64,000 bases of DNA from CALBRZ01 sp964511065 (GCA_964511065.1 CAZEEG010000006.1:1-64000), one strand, 5' to 3'. Shown: positions 35,852 to 45,070, counted from the stretch's first letter. The notes: generated by a model from the sequence alone, not told the origin. A program made the numbers and translations.

Positions 35852-35937
35852 CGGCTCACAGAGCCCGTGGCACGCGCCATGGACCACATAGCACGGCTCA
35901 CAGCGCCGAGGCACAGGTTCACAGCGCCGTGGTACAC
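35852..35937. repeat. Degenerate 22-base direct repeats between gltA and deoC
   Basis: Three copies of an approximately 22-base unit begin at 35852, 35894 and 35916 (core: gg-t-cacag-gcc-g-gg-ac). The first copy is separated from the second by about 20 unrelated bases; the second and third are adjacent. The tandem ttgaccg-ttgaccg follows at 35939-35952. These could be a simple slippage product or operator-like sites near the 3' end of the citrate synthase gene. Confidence 0.5.
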
Positions 35938-35955
35938 GGTTGACCGTTGACCGTA

Positions 35956-37077
35956 TTAGCCGCGGGCCTCAATCGGTTGCCACTTGCGCAGGTCCGGGCC
36001 GGTGTACCGCGCCCGGGGGCGAATCAGCCGGTTGTTGTCGAGCTGTTCGATCACGTGCGCGCTCCAGCCGGAAACACGGCTCAGTACAAACAGCGGCGTA
36101 TACAGATCGACCGGTAAGCCCAGGTAGTAGTAGAGCCGGGCACTGGGCCAATCCAGGTTGGGCGGCAGCTTTTTCTCGCTCACCACGATGTCTTCGATGA
36201 TACCGGCCATCTGCTCCATGGCTTCGTTGCCGGTTTCCTTCGCCAGGTCCTGGCACAGCGGCTTGAGGTATGCGGCACGCGGATCGCCGGTCTTGTACAC
36301 CCGGTGGCCAAATCCCATGATCCGCACCTTGTTCGCCAGGGCATCGCGGACCCATTTTTCGGCATTTTCGGGTGAGCCGACTTCGGCCAGTACGTCCATG
36401 ACGCGCTCGTTGGCACCGCCGTGCAGCGGCCCCTTGAGCGCGCCAATCGCTGCCGTGACGGCCGAATGCAGATCGGAAAGCGTGGAACAGGTCACCCTGG
36501 CCGTGAAGGTCGAAGCGTTGTACTCGTGCTCGGCATAAAGGATGAGCGAAAGGTCCATCGCCTTGATGCTGCGCTGCGACGGCTTCTGTCCCGACAGCAG
36601 ATACAGGATATTCCCGGCCAGCGACAGTTCGGGGTCGGCTTCCACGGGCGGTTGCCCTTGCCGCAGGCGGTGCCGCGCAGCCATCACCAGCGGCAGTTGG
36701 GCGAGCAGCCGTTCGGCCTTGCGCAGATTGGCTTCACGGCTGTTATCGGCAACGTCGTCGTCCCAGTGGGCCAGCACGCTACAACCGGTGCGCATCACGT
36801 CCATCATGGGCGTATCGGCTGGCAGGTTCTCCAGCAGCGCAACCAGCGGTTGCGGCAGTTGCATGGCGGCGGCCAACCGCTGACGCATGGCCGATAGCTC
36901 TTGCTCCGAGGGCGCTTCGCCGCGCAGGACCAGGAAGGCGACTTCTTCAAACGTGGCGTTTTCTGCCAGATCTTCGATGGCATACCCGCGATAACGCAGT
37001 CCGCCGGCGATCGTGCTAATGGCCGTTTCGCCAGCGATGATTCCTTCCAGTCCCGGTCGATACAGTTCTTCAGTCAT
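35956..37077 (-). CDS. gltA: Citrate synthase (short type)
   Basis: The enzyme condenses acetyl-CoA and oxaloacetate at the head of the TCA cycle. The 373-residue protein is the short type typical of Gram-positives and archaea. Motifs are ISTIAGGLRYRGYAIEDLA, GPLHGGANERVMDVL with one active-site His, GFGHRVYKTGDPRA with the second His, and NLDWPSARLYYYLGLP supplying the Asp. ATG 37077 is preceded by GAGGA six bases upstream. A 2-methylcitrate synthase cannot be excluded, but no propionate genes lie nearby. Confidence 0.95.
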   Translation of the reverse strand: MTEELYRPGLEGIIAGETAISTIAGGLRYRGYAIEDLAENATFEEVAFLVLRGEAPSEQELSAMRQRLAAAMQLPQPLVALLENLPADTPMMDVMRTGCSVLAHWDDDVADNSREANLRKAERLLAQLPLVMAARHRLRQGQPPVEADPELSLAGNILYLLSGQKPSQRSIKAMDLSLILYAEHEYNASTFTARVTCSTLSDLHSAVTAAIGALKGPLHGGANERVMDVLAEVGSPENAEKWVRDALANKVRIMGFGHRVYKTGDPRAAYLKPLCQDLAKETGNEAMEQMAGIIEDIVVSEKKLPPNLDWPSARLYYYLGLPVDLYTPLFVLSRVSGWSAHVIEQLDNNRLIRPRARYTGPDLRKWQPIEARG

Positions 37078-37280
37078 CGGAGTTCCTCAACAGTCGATGC
37101 ATGATTGCGGCGGACGCCCGGCGGTTGCGATGGCGAAGGAGATCGATGGCGCGAACCGCGCGCGGGCGCCCCCCATCATGCCGACCGTTTCAAGCGGCGT
37201 CTACGGGGGGCGAGAAACTCGCACAGACTACGGCGGCAAAATTCGCCAGCCCGATAAGCCGGGGTGAGCGGGGGGGAAGG

Positions 37281-39143
37281 TTACTTGGAAAGCAGGTTCC
37301 AGACCGGGTCGAACTTCTTAGGTTCGGCCATGGCTTCGACCGCCCGCGATAGCAGCACCAGCGATGGCCCATCATCGGGGAACGTGTTGATGAGGTCACC
37401 GAGCAATCGGACGGTGGTGCGAAATTCGCCAGCCTCGAAGCATTGCAAGGCCTCTTCGTACCGGACCTTGAGAATGTTCCAGTTGCCTTGGCCGCGCGAA
37501 AGTTCATACAAGTCGACCGGCCGGCTGATGTTGAATACCCGCACCTGGCACAACCGCCGCGTGGGGAACTGGCCTTGGAGGCGGCGGTGAACGTCGCCCG
37601 TAATCAGGCAATCGGATTGAAGGTACTTGGTGCAGCCTTGGACGCGGCTGGCGACGTTCACGGTATCGCCCAGCGGCCCGAACTTGAAACGCCGCTCCGA
37701 TCCCACGTTGCCCACGTGGGCCTCGCCGCTGTTGATGCCGATGCCCACGGCAAACGGCTCACCCAACTCGGATTGCCAGAGGCGGTTCAACTCCGGTAAG
37801 CGAGAAGTCATGGCCAGGGCCGCCCGCGCGGCACGTTGGGCGTGGTCGGGCTGGTCCGAGGGGGCGCCCCACATGGCCATGATCTCGTCGCCCACGTAAT
37901 CGACCACCACGCCGGCTTCCGCCTGGACGCAGTCGGACATCTCCGTCATCACGCCGTGAATCCACTTCACGGCCTTGGTCGACCCCAACCGCTCGCTGAT
38001 CCGGCTGAAGCCGCGAATATCGCACACCAGCAGCGAAACCTCGGCGGACTTGCCGTCGAGCAGTTCCGGCCGCGTTTGCAGTTGGTGCGCCAACTCCGGC
38101 GTGAAGAACTGTTCGAGCGTGAAGCGCTGCTGCTCCAACTGCTGCCGCGCCAGGCCGCTGGCCACGGCGAACGCAAACAACTCCATCAGCTTGGCTTCTT
38201 CTTCGCTGATTTGAGGCGCGCTGGGCAGCCCCAGCGTGTTGCGGCGATCGCCGTACAAGATCGCCAGCACTTCGCCGGTCCGGCTCAAGATGGGAGCGGC
38301 AATCACGGCCTGCAGGTCCAACAGGCTCGGCGACTCCTCCAGCGAGGTCACCGGCGGCAATTGCCAGCAAGCCTTCTTTTCGTGGACGACGTGATCGAGA
38401 ATCCGGCGGCTGGGCCGGAGGGAGGCATCGCCGTGCCGGCGGCTCGAGGTTACCGCCACCGGTTTCCACGTATTGCCCTTGCGAATCAACACCCCGGCCG
38501 TGTCCAAGCCTATCAGGTCGACGGCGGCCTGTACCGCGACATCGAAGAAGTTGGAACTGCTGGCCGCGCTCTCCAGCACCGAAATCACCGCTCGCAGCCA
38601 TTCCACGGCGGTAAACCGGTCCACCTCGGGCAAGCTGCGGATGGTGCCGGCGGGCAGCAGCAATTGTCCGGGCGCCACGGATTGTTCGCCCAGGGTCTGA
38701 ACGGTGTCGATGTCGAAATCTTCCGCCCCGACCTGCACGACCATGTCGGCAATGCTCAGGCGGATGGGCAGAAAGCGGATACAGTCGCAGCCGGTTCCCA
38801 ACTCGGTGCCGTCGTCCAGTAACCGTAACGTGAGCTTGGTGCTCAGGTTCTGGATTCGGATCCGGTCATCTCCCAGCGGTTCCAGCAGGGCGTGCCGCCG
38901 CGAGATGTTTTCCTTGGTCAGCGGGGCAATCACGATCCGCTGCGGGGCGTCCGCCTGGTGATTGCGAGAGGTGATGACCGAAAAAGGCTCAGGTTCGCCG
39001 TTATCCTGGCGACCCAGCTCCAGCACGTCGGAAAACTCGGTTTGGTGCAGCAGGCGGTCCTGCTCAAACACTTGCAGCAGGACGGTGTTGGTCGCTTCCG
39101 CGTGCGGGGCGTGGTTCTCTGTACTGGTTTGCTCGACGCTCAA
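37281..39143 (-). CDS. FHA-GAF-class III adenylate/guanylate cyclase
   Basis: The 620-residue protein starts at TTG 39143, with GGGAG about ten bases upstream. Domains in order: an FHA-like phosphothreonine-binding domain (about 20-150, LELGRQDNG and ENISRRHALLEPL), a GAF-like sensory domain (about 180-340, SSSNFFDVAVQAAVDLIGLD), and a class III cyclase catalytic domain (about 365-550). The catalytic metal-binding residues are Asp375 in LLVCDIRGFSRIS and Asp419 in VDYVGDEIMAMWG; FGPLGDTVNVASR carries the Asn496-x3-Arg500 transition-state pair. A C-terminal helical segment follows. It lacks membrane helices, so it is a cytoplasmic nucleotide cyclase with phospho-dependent regulation. Adenylate cyclase is more likely than guanylate cyclase. 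Confidence 0.9.
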   Translation of the reverse strand: MSVEQTSTENHAPHAEATNTVLLQVFEQDRLLHQTEFSDVLELGRQDNGEPEPFSVITSRNHQADAPQRIVIAPLTKENISRRHALLEPLGDDRIRIQNLSTKLTLRLLDDGTELGTGCDCIRFLPIRLSIADMVVQVGAEDFDIDTVQTLGEQSVAPGQLLLPAGTIRSLPEVDRFTAVEWLRAVISVLESAASSSNFFDVAVQAAVDLIGLDTAGVLIRKGNTWKPVAVTSSRRHGDASLRPSRRILDHVVHEKKACWQLPPVTSLEESPSLLDLQAVIAAPILSRTGEVLAILYGDRRNTLGLPSAPQISEEEAKLMELFAFAVASGLARQQLEQQRFTLEQFFTPELAHQLQTRPELLDGKSAEVSLLVCDIRGFSRISERLGSTKAVKWIHGVMTEMSDCVQAEAGVVVDYVGDEIMAMWGAPSDQPDHAQRAARAALAMTSRLPELNRLWQSELGEPFAVGIGINSGEAHVGNVGSERRFKFGPLGDTVNVASRVQGCTKYLQSDCLITGDVHRRLQGQFPTRRLCQVRVFNISRPVDLYELSRGQGNWNILKVRYEEALQCFEAGEFRTTVRLLGDLINTFPDDGPSLVLLSRAVEAMAEPKKFDPVWNLLSK

Positions 39144-39544
39144 TGGAAGATCGCTCCCTGGTCGAATGCGGCTTGCGGAGTACAGGCAGCTCCTGGCGCG
39201 GGCCGTCAGAGGCCCGCCCAGGCGAAGGCCCTAGTATAGCATACCAATTGCAGGGGGTATGCGCTCTCTCGGATTGGGGGAAGTTCCCGCTTCCATCCGT
39301 TTACCGATAGCAGTGTCGATGGTTTTGACGGCGGCGCCTAACCACCCTTGGGGACGTTCTTGGTCCCGGCAGTTCTGCCTGTACGGCCCCCAGCGGCCGG
39401 TCTGCCGCTTCAACTGCTTCGCGGCAATCCGCGCACCGGCGGGCGTATGCTACATTTCGGCAGATCGAACTGGCATGCCCGTTGCTATGGCCACCCGCCC
39501 CCGGCATGCCTCCCAGACCGCAGTGCAGGTTCACAGGTTCTGCC
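39144..39544. other. Intergenic region, about 400 bases
   Basis: This is the divergent promoter region between the cyclase gene and the small hypothetical gene. The frame at 39259-39828 is open but Arg/Pro-rich and not coding-like. No RNA gene is seen. Confidence 0.45.
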
Positions 39545-39904
39545 ATGACCGACGCTCTAGCAATGCCCGCCTCCTCCCCGGATGCCGCCGGCGACGGCCA
39601 CTCTTGGCGCCTGGTTTTTGCACATTGGCCGCCGGGAGTCCCCTACCAAGGCGTGGTGGTCACCAGCTATGCGGAGCAGATTCCGTTCGAAGCGTTCCAG
39701 TTTACCGACGAACTGGTGCTGCTGGACAGGCCAACCCCCGATACGGTGGGGGCCCGCCGCGTGATCCTGCCGTACGGGCAAATCACCGCGCTGAAAATCA
39801 CGTCGGTGACCCAGACCAATGCGTTTGAACCTGTGGGCTTCACCGCGCCCGCCAAGCCGGAAAAACCGAAGGCTGAACGCCCACGCCGGCCGTTCGTACC
39901 TTAG
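39545..39904 (+). CDS. Small hypothetical protein
   Basis: Starting at ATG 39545 the product has 119 residues. The middle is protein-like (WRLVFAHWPPGVPYQGVVV, EQIPFEAFQFTDELVLLDR, RRVILPYGQITALKI), and the C-terminus is a basic Pro/Lys-rich tail. It shows strand-rich soluble composition, no signal peptide and no recognised domain. A CCCCCCGC/GCGGGGGG hairpin begins about 80 bases after the stop. Confidence 0.65.
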   Translation: MTDALAMPASSPDAAGDGHSWRLVFAHWPPGVPYQGVVVTSYAEQIPFEAFQFTDELVLLDRPTPDTVGARRVILPYGQITALKITSVTQTNAFEPVGFTAPAKPEKPKAERPRRPFVP

Positions 39905-39984
39905 TGCGTTTCGCACGTTGCGACCATGCGCCGTTCAAGCAGCATAATTGCCGCTGCACGCAAAGGGCAGCAGGAACTTCGCCG

Positions 39985-40023
39985 CCCCCCGCCATGGCGC
40001 ACGCCGTGGCACGATGCGGGGGG
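39985..40023. terminator. GC hairpin downstream of the hypothetical gene
   Basis: An 8-base stem (ccccccgc 39985-39992 / gcgggggg 40016-40023) encloses a second imperfect stem (catggc / gccgtg). It lies 80 bases after the hypothetical gene and has no T-run, so a terminator role is tentative. Confidence 0.35.
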
Positions 40024-40200
40024 GCCGCGCAACATCATGCTGCCGCTTGAGCGGGTGCGGCGACGGCGCTGCTGCCTGAGCGGTTCGAGCCGGTTGTCCA
40101 TCGCATCACCCGGCGGCCTGCGTTACACTGCCGCCCTGGCACTGGGAGCGAAGAATGGGTGGCGATTCCACCTTAAGACGCAGCGCGGGAGAAGGTCGCA

Positions 40201-40929
40201 ATGGGTAGGCTTGCTGGTAAGGTTGCGCTCGTCACGGGCGCCAATCGTGGAATCGGTCGGGCGATCGCCCGGGGGCTCGCGCACGAAGGTGCCTCGCTGC
40301 TGCTGGCGGCACGCGGGGCAGATCTGCTCAACGACGCTGCCAAGGAAATGGAGTCGCTGGGCGTCGAGGCATTGGCCGTGCCTGCCGATATCACTAACGA
40401 AGCGGCCGTTGACGCCCTGTTTGCCGAACTGATGCAGCGGTTCGGCCGGATCGACTTGCTGGTGAACAACGCCGGAGCATTCAACGGCGGACCGCTCGAT
40501 GAGCTTTCGCTTGCCGACTGGGATCATGTGATGGCCGTCAATCTCCGCGGCCCATTCCTGTGCACGCGGGCTGCATTGCGGTTGATGAAACCGCGCCGCG
40601 CTGGGCGGATCATCAATATTGGTTCCATCTCCGCCCAGCGCAGTCGGATGAACTCAGCGGCGTATACCACGTCCAAGCACGGCATTTGGGGACTGACCCA
40701 AAGCACCGCCCTGGAAGGCCGCGCCTTCGGCATCACCTGCTGCTGCCTTCATCCGGGCAATGTGATGGTCGAACGCCGTGCCACCGATCGAACCGAAGAC
40801 GCCGAGCCCATGATGGACCCCGGCGACATCGCCGAAGTCGCGGTCCTGATGGCTTGCCTGCCGCCAAACGTGGAAATGCTGGAAGCGATTGTGCTGCCCC
40901 GCGATCAACTCTATGTGGGGCGCGGATAG
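40201..40929 (+). CDS. Short-chain dehydrogenase/reductase
   Basis: This 242-residue NAD(P)-dependent SDR has the TGANRGIG nucleotide loop at residue 12-19, VNNAGAF, and the catalytic Ser and Tyr-x3-Lys in GSISAQRSRMNSAAYTTSK. The sequence CLHPGNVMVERRATDR follows the active site. ATG 40201 has GGGAGAAGG just upstream. It resembles 3-oxoacyl-ACP reductase or glucose-dehydrogenase-type SDRs, but the substrate cannot be inferred from the neighbours (a hypothetical protein and the PSCyt1 protein). Confidence 0.92.
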   Translation: MGRLAGKVALVTGANRGIGRAIARGLAHEGASLLLAARGADLLNDAAKEMESLGVEALAVPADITNEAAVDALFAELMQRFGRIDLLVNNAGAFNGGPLDELSLADWDHVMAVNLRGPFLCTRAALRLMKPRRAGRIINIGSISAQRSRMNSAAYTTSKHGIWGLTQSTALEGRAFGITCCCLHPGNVMVERRATDRTEDAEPMMDPGDIAEVAVLMACLPPNVEMLEAIVLPRDQLYVGRG

Positions 40930-41163
40930 CCGCCTGCTGCGGCGCAGTGGCCATGTAAAGGGCTCCTTGCTGAACGCCCTCCCCGGGGCAACGAGTCGGG
41001 CAAAACTTGCACCGTTCGGGGGGATCGCTTAGGGTGACGTATCAGAAGCGATTGATTCACCAGCCACGATGCGCGGCCTTGCCGGGTATCACGGCAGTCC
41101 AGCGCTTCAGACGGTCTCCCCCCGTATTGACCCGCCCCCCTTCGCCCCCCGGGAAGCGTGCCC

Positions 41164-44100
41164 ATGTTGCCGCGGTTCCGTCGCCCGATATGCAGAGTAA
41201 CTCCGGCGTTTCAAGGTAAGCCCAGCGTGTTCCGCGCCGTTCCAGGCCGCCATGTCGCGTGGTGGGTGGCCGCCCGTGTGAGTGTCTTCGCGCTGGTGGC
41301 ATTCACGTCGCCACTGGCGGCCGATGAACCCCAGGGCGAGAAGATCGATTTCGTCCGCGATATCAGGCCGATTCTGGAACAGCATTGCACGTTCTGCCAC
41401 GGTGCTTCCGAGCAACAGGCTGGCTTTCGTGCGGATGCCGCTACGCTGCTGCTAAAGGGCGGGGACCGTGGCCCCGCGGTCGTGCCAGGGCAACCGGAGA
41501 AAAGCCTGCTCATGGCCGCGCTCACCGGCGAGGGCGATTTGCTGCGGATGCCGCTGGAACTTGACCCCCTGGACGATGAAGCCATTGCGTTGATTCGTCG
41601 CTGGATTGCCCAAGGGGCCAACGTTCCACCGAACGAGAAAATCCAACCCGCTGAGCCCAAGCGCAGCAGCCATTGGGCCTTTCAGCCGTTGCAAACGGTG
41701 GAACCGCCGCCGACGCGGCACGCAGACTGGGTACGGAACCCGATCGACCGCTTTATTGCAGCGCGGCTCGAAGCCGCGGGCTTGGCGCCTTCGCCCGAGG
41801 CTCCGCGAGAAGTGCTCATCCGGCGGCTATCGCTGGATTTGCGCGGCAAGCCCCCGACCGTTGCCGAGGTCGATGCCTTCTTGGCCGACCGCGAGCCCGG
41901 CGCGTACGAACGACTGGTGCGACGGATGCTTGATTCCCCGCATTACGGCGAACGCTGGGGGCGGCACTGGCTCGACCTGGCCCGCTACGCCGACAGCAAC
42001 GGTTACACCATCGACGGGCCGCGTTCCATTTGGAAGTATCGGGATTGGGTGATTGAAGCCCTCAATGCCGATATGCCATTCGACCAGTTCACCATCGAAC
42101 AGATTGCCGGCGACATGCTGCCGGATGCGACGACCTCGCAAATCGTGGCGACTGGTTTTCACCGCAACACCCTGATCAACCAGGAAGGCGGCACCGACCA
42201 GGAGCAGTTTCGCGTGGAAGCCGTGGCCGACCGCGTGGCGACCACCGGATCGGTCTACCTGGGGTTGACCCTCGAATGCGCTCGCTGCCACGAACACAAG
42301 TACGACCCGATCAGCCAGCGGGAGTACTATCAGCTTTTTGCCATCTTCAACAACGCCGATGAGCCGAACCTTTCGCTGCCGACTCCCCAGCAATCGCAAC
42401 GGCTGAGCGAACTTGAGCGGCAACTGAAGGCGGCCGCGGCAAAGCTCAAGGAGTACGATGCGCAGGCGGCAGGCCGCCAGGGCGATTGGGAAGCTGAGCT
42501 TGCCCAGGCGTCGCAGCCCGCACCGTGGAAAGCCATGCCGGTACGCGAAGCGCAATCCACCGGCGGTGCGGAATTCAAGACACTGGATGACGGCTCGCTG
42601 CTGGTCGCCGGAGACATCCCCCGCAGCGATACCTATGTGGTACACCTCGCAAGACCGGGCCAGGTTGTCACGGCCATTCGGCTGGAAGCGCTCACGCATG
42701 AATCGCTTCCGCGAACGGGTCCAGGTACCGCCAGCAACGGTAACTTTGTGCTGACGGACTTGCAGGTTCGTGCCGTGTCCGCTGGGCAGGCTGAACGCCC
42801 GTTGCCGATTGCCACTGCCGTTGCCGATCACGCGCAGGGGGGCTACCCGGTCGAACACGCGTTCGACAGCGACCGCGAGCAAACCGGTTGGGCCATCAAC
42901 ATTTCCGGGGGCAAGCTCAATGTGAATCGCACGGCGACGTTCGTTCTTGGCGAACCGCTGGATGCCGCAGCCGATGGCCTGGTGGTCGAACTGCGGCATG
43001 GCCACCCCAACCGCTACAACTTGGGTCGTTTCCGGCTCTCGGTCACGTCGGCGCCGGCCACGGCGTTGGTTGCTGGAAAAGACCTGATCCAGGCCGCCGC
43101 CACCCCGGCCCACCAGCGTACGCCCGAGCAGAAGAAAGCGCTACTGGAAGCGTTCCGGAAATACGACGTACATCGGGCACCGCTCGCGCAGCAGGTCGAT
43201 AGCCTCAAGGCGGAATTGACGCAGGTTCGCAAGGAAGTCGTCACCACCATGGTGATGCGCGAGCGGACCCAGCCGCGTGAATCCCATATTCACATCCGGG
43301 GGGACTTCCTTCGGCACGGGGCCGCGGTTGAACCGGCGGTTCCTGCCGTGCTGCACGACCTGCCCGAGGACGTTAGCCGGCCCAACCGGTTGGACTTTGC
43401 GCGGTGGCTGGTCGATCCGGCCAACCCGCTCACGCCGCGCGTGACCGTGAATCGGGTTTGGCAGCGGTACTTTGGCCGCGGAATCGTTGAAACCGAGAAC
43501 GATTTCGGCATCCAGGGGGCCAAGCCCAGCCACCCGGAACTGCTCGACTGGCTGGCAGGCGAGTTGATCCGCCAGGACTGGAGGCTGAAGCAACTGCACT
43601 ACTTGATCGTGACCAGTGCCACGTACCGGCAAACGTCGGAGGTCACTCCCCAGCAGTTGGCGGCCGACCGTTTCAACGTGCTGCTGGGCCGGCAAAACCG
43701 GTTGCGGCTGGAGGCTGAAACCATCCGCGACGCGGCCTTGGCTGCCTCCGGCCGGTTGGTGGAGAAGATCGGCGGCCCCAGCGTTTTTCCTCCGCAGCCT
43801 GCTGGTATCTACGTCTTCACGCAGAACAACAAGAACTGGAAGGCCGACGAGGGCGAGAACCGCTTCCGCCGCGGCATGTATACGTACTTCTGGCGAAGCA
43901 GCCCCGATCCATTCTTGATGACGTTCGATGCTCCCAATGCCAACGTCACCTGCACGCGGCGCGTACGCTCCAACACCCCGCTTCAGGCCCTTACTATGGC
44001 CAACGACGTCGCTTTCGTCGAAATCGCCCAGGGGCTGGCCCTGCGGATCCTGGAGGAATGCCCCAGACAAAATGCCCGGGAGAGGATCGAACACGCGTTC

Positions 44101-44316
44101 CGGTTGTGCTTGTCGCGGCATCCGCAGGGGCAGGAACTTTCGCTGCTGCTGGCCTACTACGGCCGCTCGCTGGAAGCCTTTTCCGCCGATGCCCAGGCTG
44201 CCAAGGCCGCGGCCCCCGCAACGCTACCCGAAGGTACGACCGCGGCCGAGGGCGCTGCCTGGACAGCGGTCGCCAGGGTGCTGCTGAATCTCGACGAATT
44301 CATCAACCGGGAATAG
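41164..44316 (+). CDS. PSCyt1-DUF1549-DUF1553 secreted protein of planctomycetes
   Basis: This 1050-residue protein starts at ATG 41164, with GGGAAG seven bases upstream. An internal signal region (VAWWVAARVSVFALVAFTSP) precedes the cytochrome-like PSCyt1 domain, which has a CxxCH heme motif (HCTFCHG, Cys75-x2-Cys78-His79) and FVRDIRPILEQHC. The DUF1549 part (about 195-400) contains NPIDRFIAARLEAAGL, HYGERWGRHWLDLARYADSN and LTLECARCHEHKYDPISQREY. The middle has a concanavalin-like/beta region, and DUF1553 (about 735-1000) contains RPNRLDFARWLVDPANPLTP, RVTVNRVWQRYFGRGIVET and SNTPLQALTMANDVAFVE. These proteins are abundant in planctomycetes and linked to extracellular polysaccharide handling. 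The usual adjacent DUF1501 partner is missing. Confidence 0.95.
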   Translation: MLPRFRRPICRVTPAFQGKPSVFRAVPGRHVAWWVAARVSVFALVAFTSPLAADEPQGEKIDFVRDIRPILEQHCTFCHGASEQQAGFRADAATLLLKGGDRGPAVVPGQPEKSLLMAALTGEGDLLRMPLELDPLDDEAIALIRRWIAQGANVPPNEKIQPAEPKRSSHWAFQPLQTVEPPPTRHADWVRNPIDRFIAARLEAAGLAPSPEAPREVLIRRLSLDLRGKPPTVAEVDAFLADREPGAYERLVRRMLDSPHYGERWGRHWLDLARYADSNGYTIDGPRSIWKYRDWVIEALNADMPFDQFTIEQIAGDMLPDATTSQIVATGFHRNTLINQEGGTDQEQFRVEAVADRVATTGSVYLGLTLECARCHEHKYDPISQREYYQLFAIFNNADEPNLSLPTPQQSQRLSELERQLKAAAAKLKEYDAQAAGRQGDWEAELAQASQPAPWKAMPVREAQSTGGAEFKTLDDGSLLVAGDIPRSDTYVVHLARPGQVVTAIRLEALTHESLPRTGPGTASNGNFVLTDLQVRAVSAGQAERPLPIATAVADHAQGGYPVEHAFDSDREQTGWAINISGGKLNVNRTATFVLGEPLDAAADGLVVELRHGHPNRYNLGRFRLSVTSAPATALVAGKDLIQAAATPAHQRTPEQKKALLEAFRKYDVHRAPLAQQVDSLKAELTQVRKEVVTTMVMRERTQPRESHIHIRGDFLRHGAAVEPAVPAVLHDLPEDVSRPNRLDFARWLVDPANPLTPRVTVNRVWQRYFGRGIVETENDFGIQGAKPSHPELLDWLAGELIRQDWRLKQLHYLIVTSATYRQTSEVTPQQLAADRFNVLLGRQNRLRLEAETIRDAALAASGRLVEKIGGPSVFPPQPAGIYVFTQNNKNWKADEGENRFRRGMYTYFWRSSPDPFLMTFDAPNANVTCTRRVRSNTPLQALTMANDVAFVEIAQGLALRILEECPRQNARERIEHAFRLCLSRHPQGQELSLLLAYYGRSLEAFSADAQAAKAAAPATLPEGTTAAEGAAWTAVARVLLNLDEFINRE

Positions 44317-44650
44317 AAACCGGCGCGGCCGGCCGGGACCACCTGTGCCGCCTGTCCGTTGCGTTCCCCCCATGGCGGGCTGCCGCGATCGATTGCAATT
44401 ACGGTTCATTCGCCTGGCTATTGATTTTCCGCTGGCCGGGGCTGGACACATCGGAGGGTTCGCGTCAAACTACGTTATTCAGCCTCGGTTGCCTGCTTTC
44501 TGCCATCAGGCGACGCTGGCCGGGGCACCCACCCGCATGTGGCCGGAGTAGGCCAGGAATACCGGCTTGCGGCCGTATTTCGTGATCGGCCGCCCCACCA
44601 TTCAGCCACTTGAGATTTCCACGGATTTCGGAACTCGCCAGGAATTACCT
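44317..44650. other. Intergenic region before rpsT
   Basis: About 330 bases between the DUF1553 protein and rpsT, both on the plus strand. It should hold the rpsT promoter. The rpsT frame is open upstream to 44567, but the S20 N-terminus starts at 44651. No hairpin was found. Confidence 0.45.
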
Positions 44651-44932
44651 ATGCCCAACACCAAGAGTGCAGAAAAGCGTTTGCGGCAGAGTCTGGAGCG
44701 CCGGACCAGGAACCGCGCGGTGAAGTCGGCGTTGCGGACGCAGATGCGCAAGGTTCGTGAGGCTGTACAAGCTGGGGAGTTGGAGCGAGCCCAGTCAGAA
44801 TTCCGCCTCGCCTGCAAGAAACTGGACCAGGCCGCGGCCAAGGGAGTGATTCACCCCAACTCGGCTGCTCGGCGGAAGTCGCGCCTTAGTGCCGCCGTCA
44901 AGGGGGCCGCTCAGCCTTCGCAATCGTCGTAA
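44651..44932 (+). CDS. rpsT: Small ribosomal subunit protein bS20
   Basis: S20 binds 16S rRNA early in assembly of the small ribosomal subunit. ATG 44651 has AGGA eight bases upstream and begins MPNTKSAEKRLRQSLERRTRN, the family start. The 93-residue, Lys/Arg/Ala-rich helical protein has the conserved KSALRTQMRKVREAV and KLDQAAAKGVIHPNSAARRKSRL segments. The upstream extension of the frame is not part of it. Confidence 0.96.
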   Translation: MPNTKSAEKRLRQSLERRTRNRAVKSALRTQMRKVREAVQAGELERAQSEFRLACKKLDQAAAKGVIHPNSAARRKSRLSAAVKGAAQPSQSS

Positions 44933-44944
44933 GCGGACAGTCCG

Positions 44945-44970
44945 CCTTCTGATTGAAACCTTCTGATTGA
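44945..44970. repeat. 12-base tandem repeat after rpsT
   Basis: The sequence ccttctgattga occurs twice, at 44945-44956 and 44959-44970, separated by two bases. It lies just after the rpsT stop codon. Its function is unknown. Confidence 0.6.
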
Positions 44971-45000
44971 CAACGTGCATTCCATTGACATTGTGCACGA

Positions 45001-45042
45001 GTCGAAGCCGCGTTCGAAGCCTGTCGGGGCCGCGGCTTCGAC
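45001..45042. terminator. 12-base inverted repeat between rpsT and GT39 gene
   Basis: A perfect 12-base stem (gtcgaagccgcg / cgcggcttcgac) with an 18-base loop sits between convergent genes. A smaller stem (cgtgca / tgcacg, 44974-44999) precedes it. There is no long T-run. It is a likely bidirectional transcription stop for rpsT and the glycan operon. Confidence 0.5.
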
Positions 45043-45052
45043 GCGTGCGCCT

Positions 45053-45070
45053 TTGGCCGCTACCGGCCAA
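45053..45070. terminator. 7-base hairpin ttggccg/cggccaa
   Basis: A perfect 7-base stem with a 4-base loop lies just beyond the larger inverted repeat in the same convergent gap. It probably contributes to the same termination region. Confidence 0.45.
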
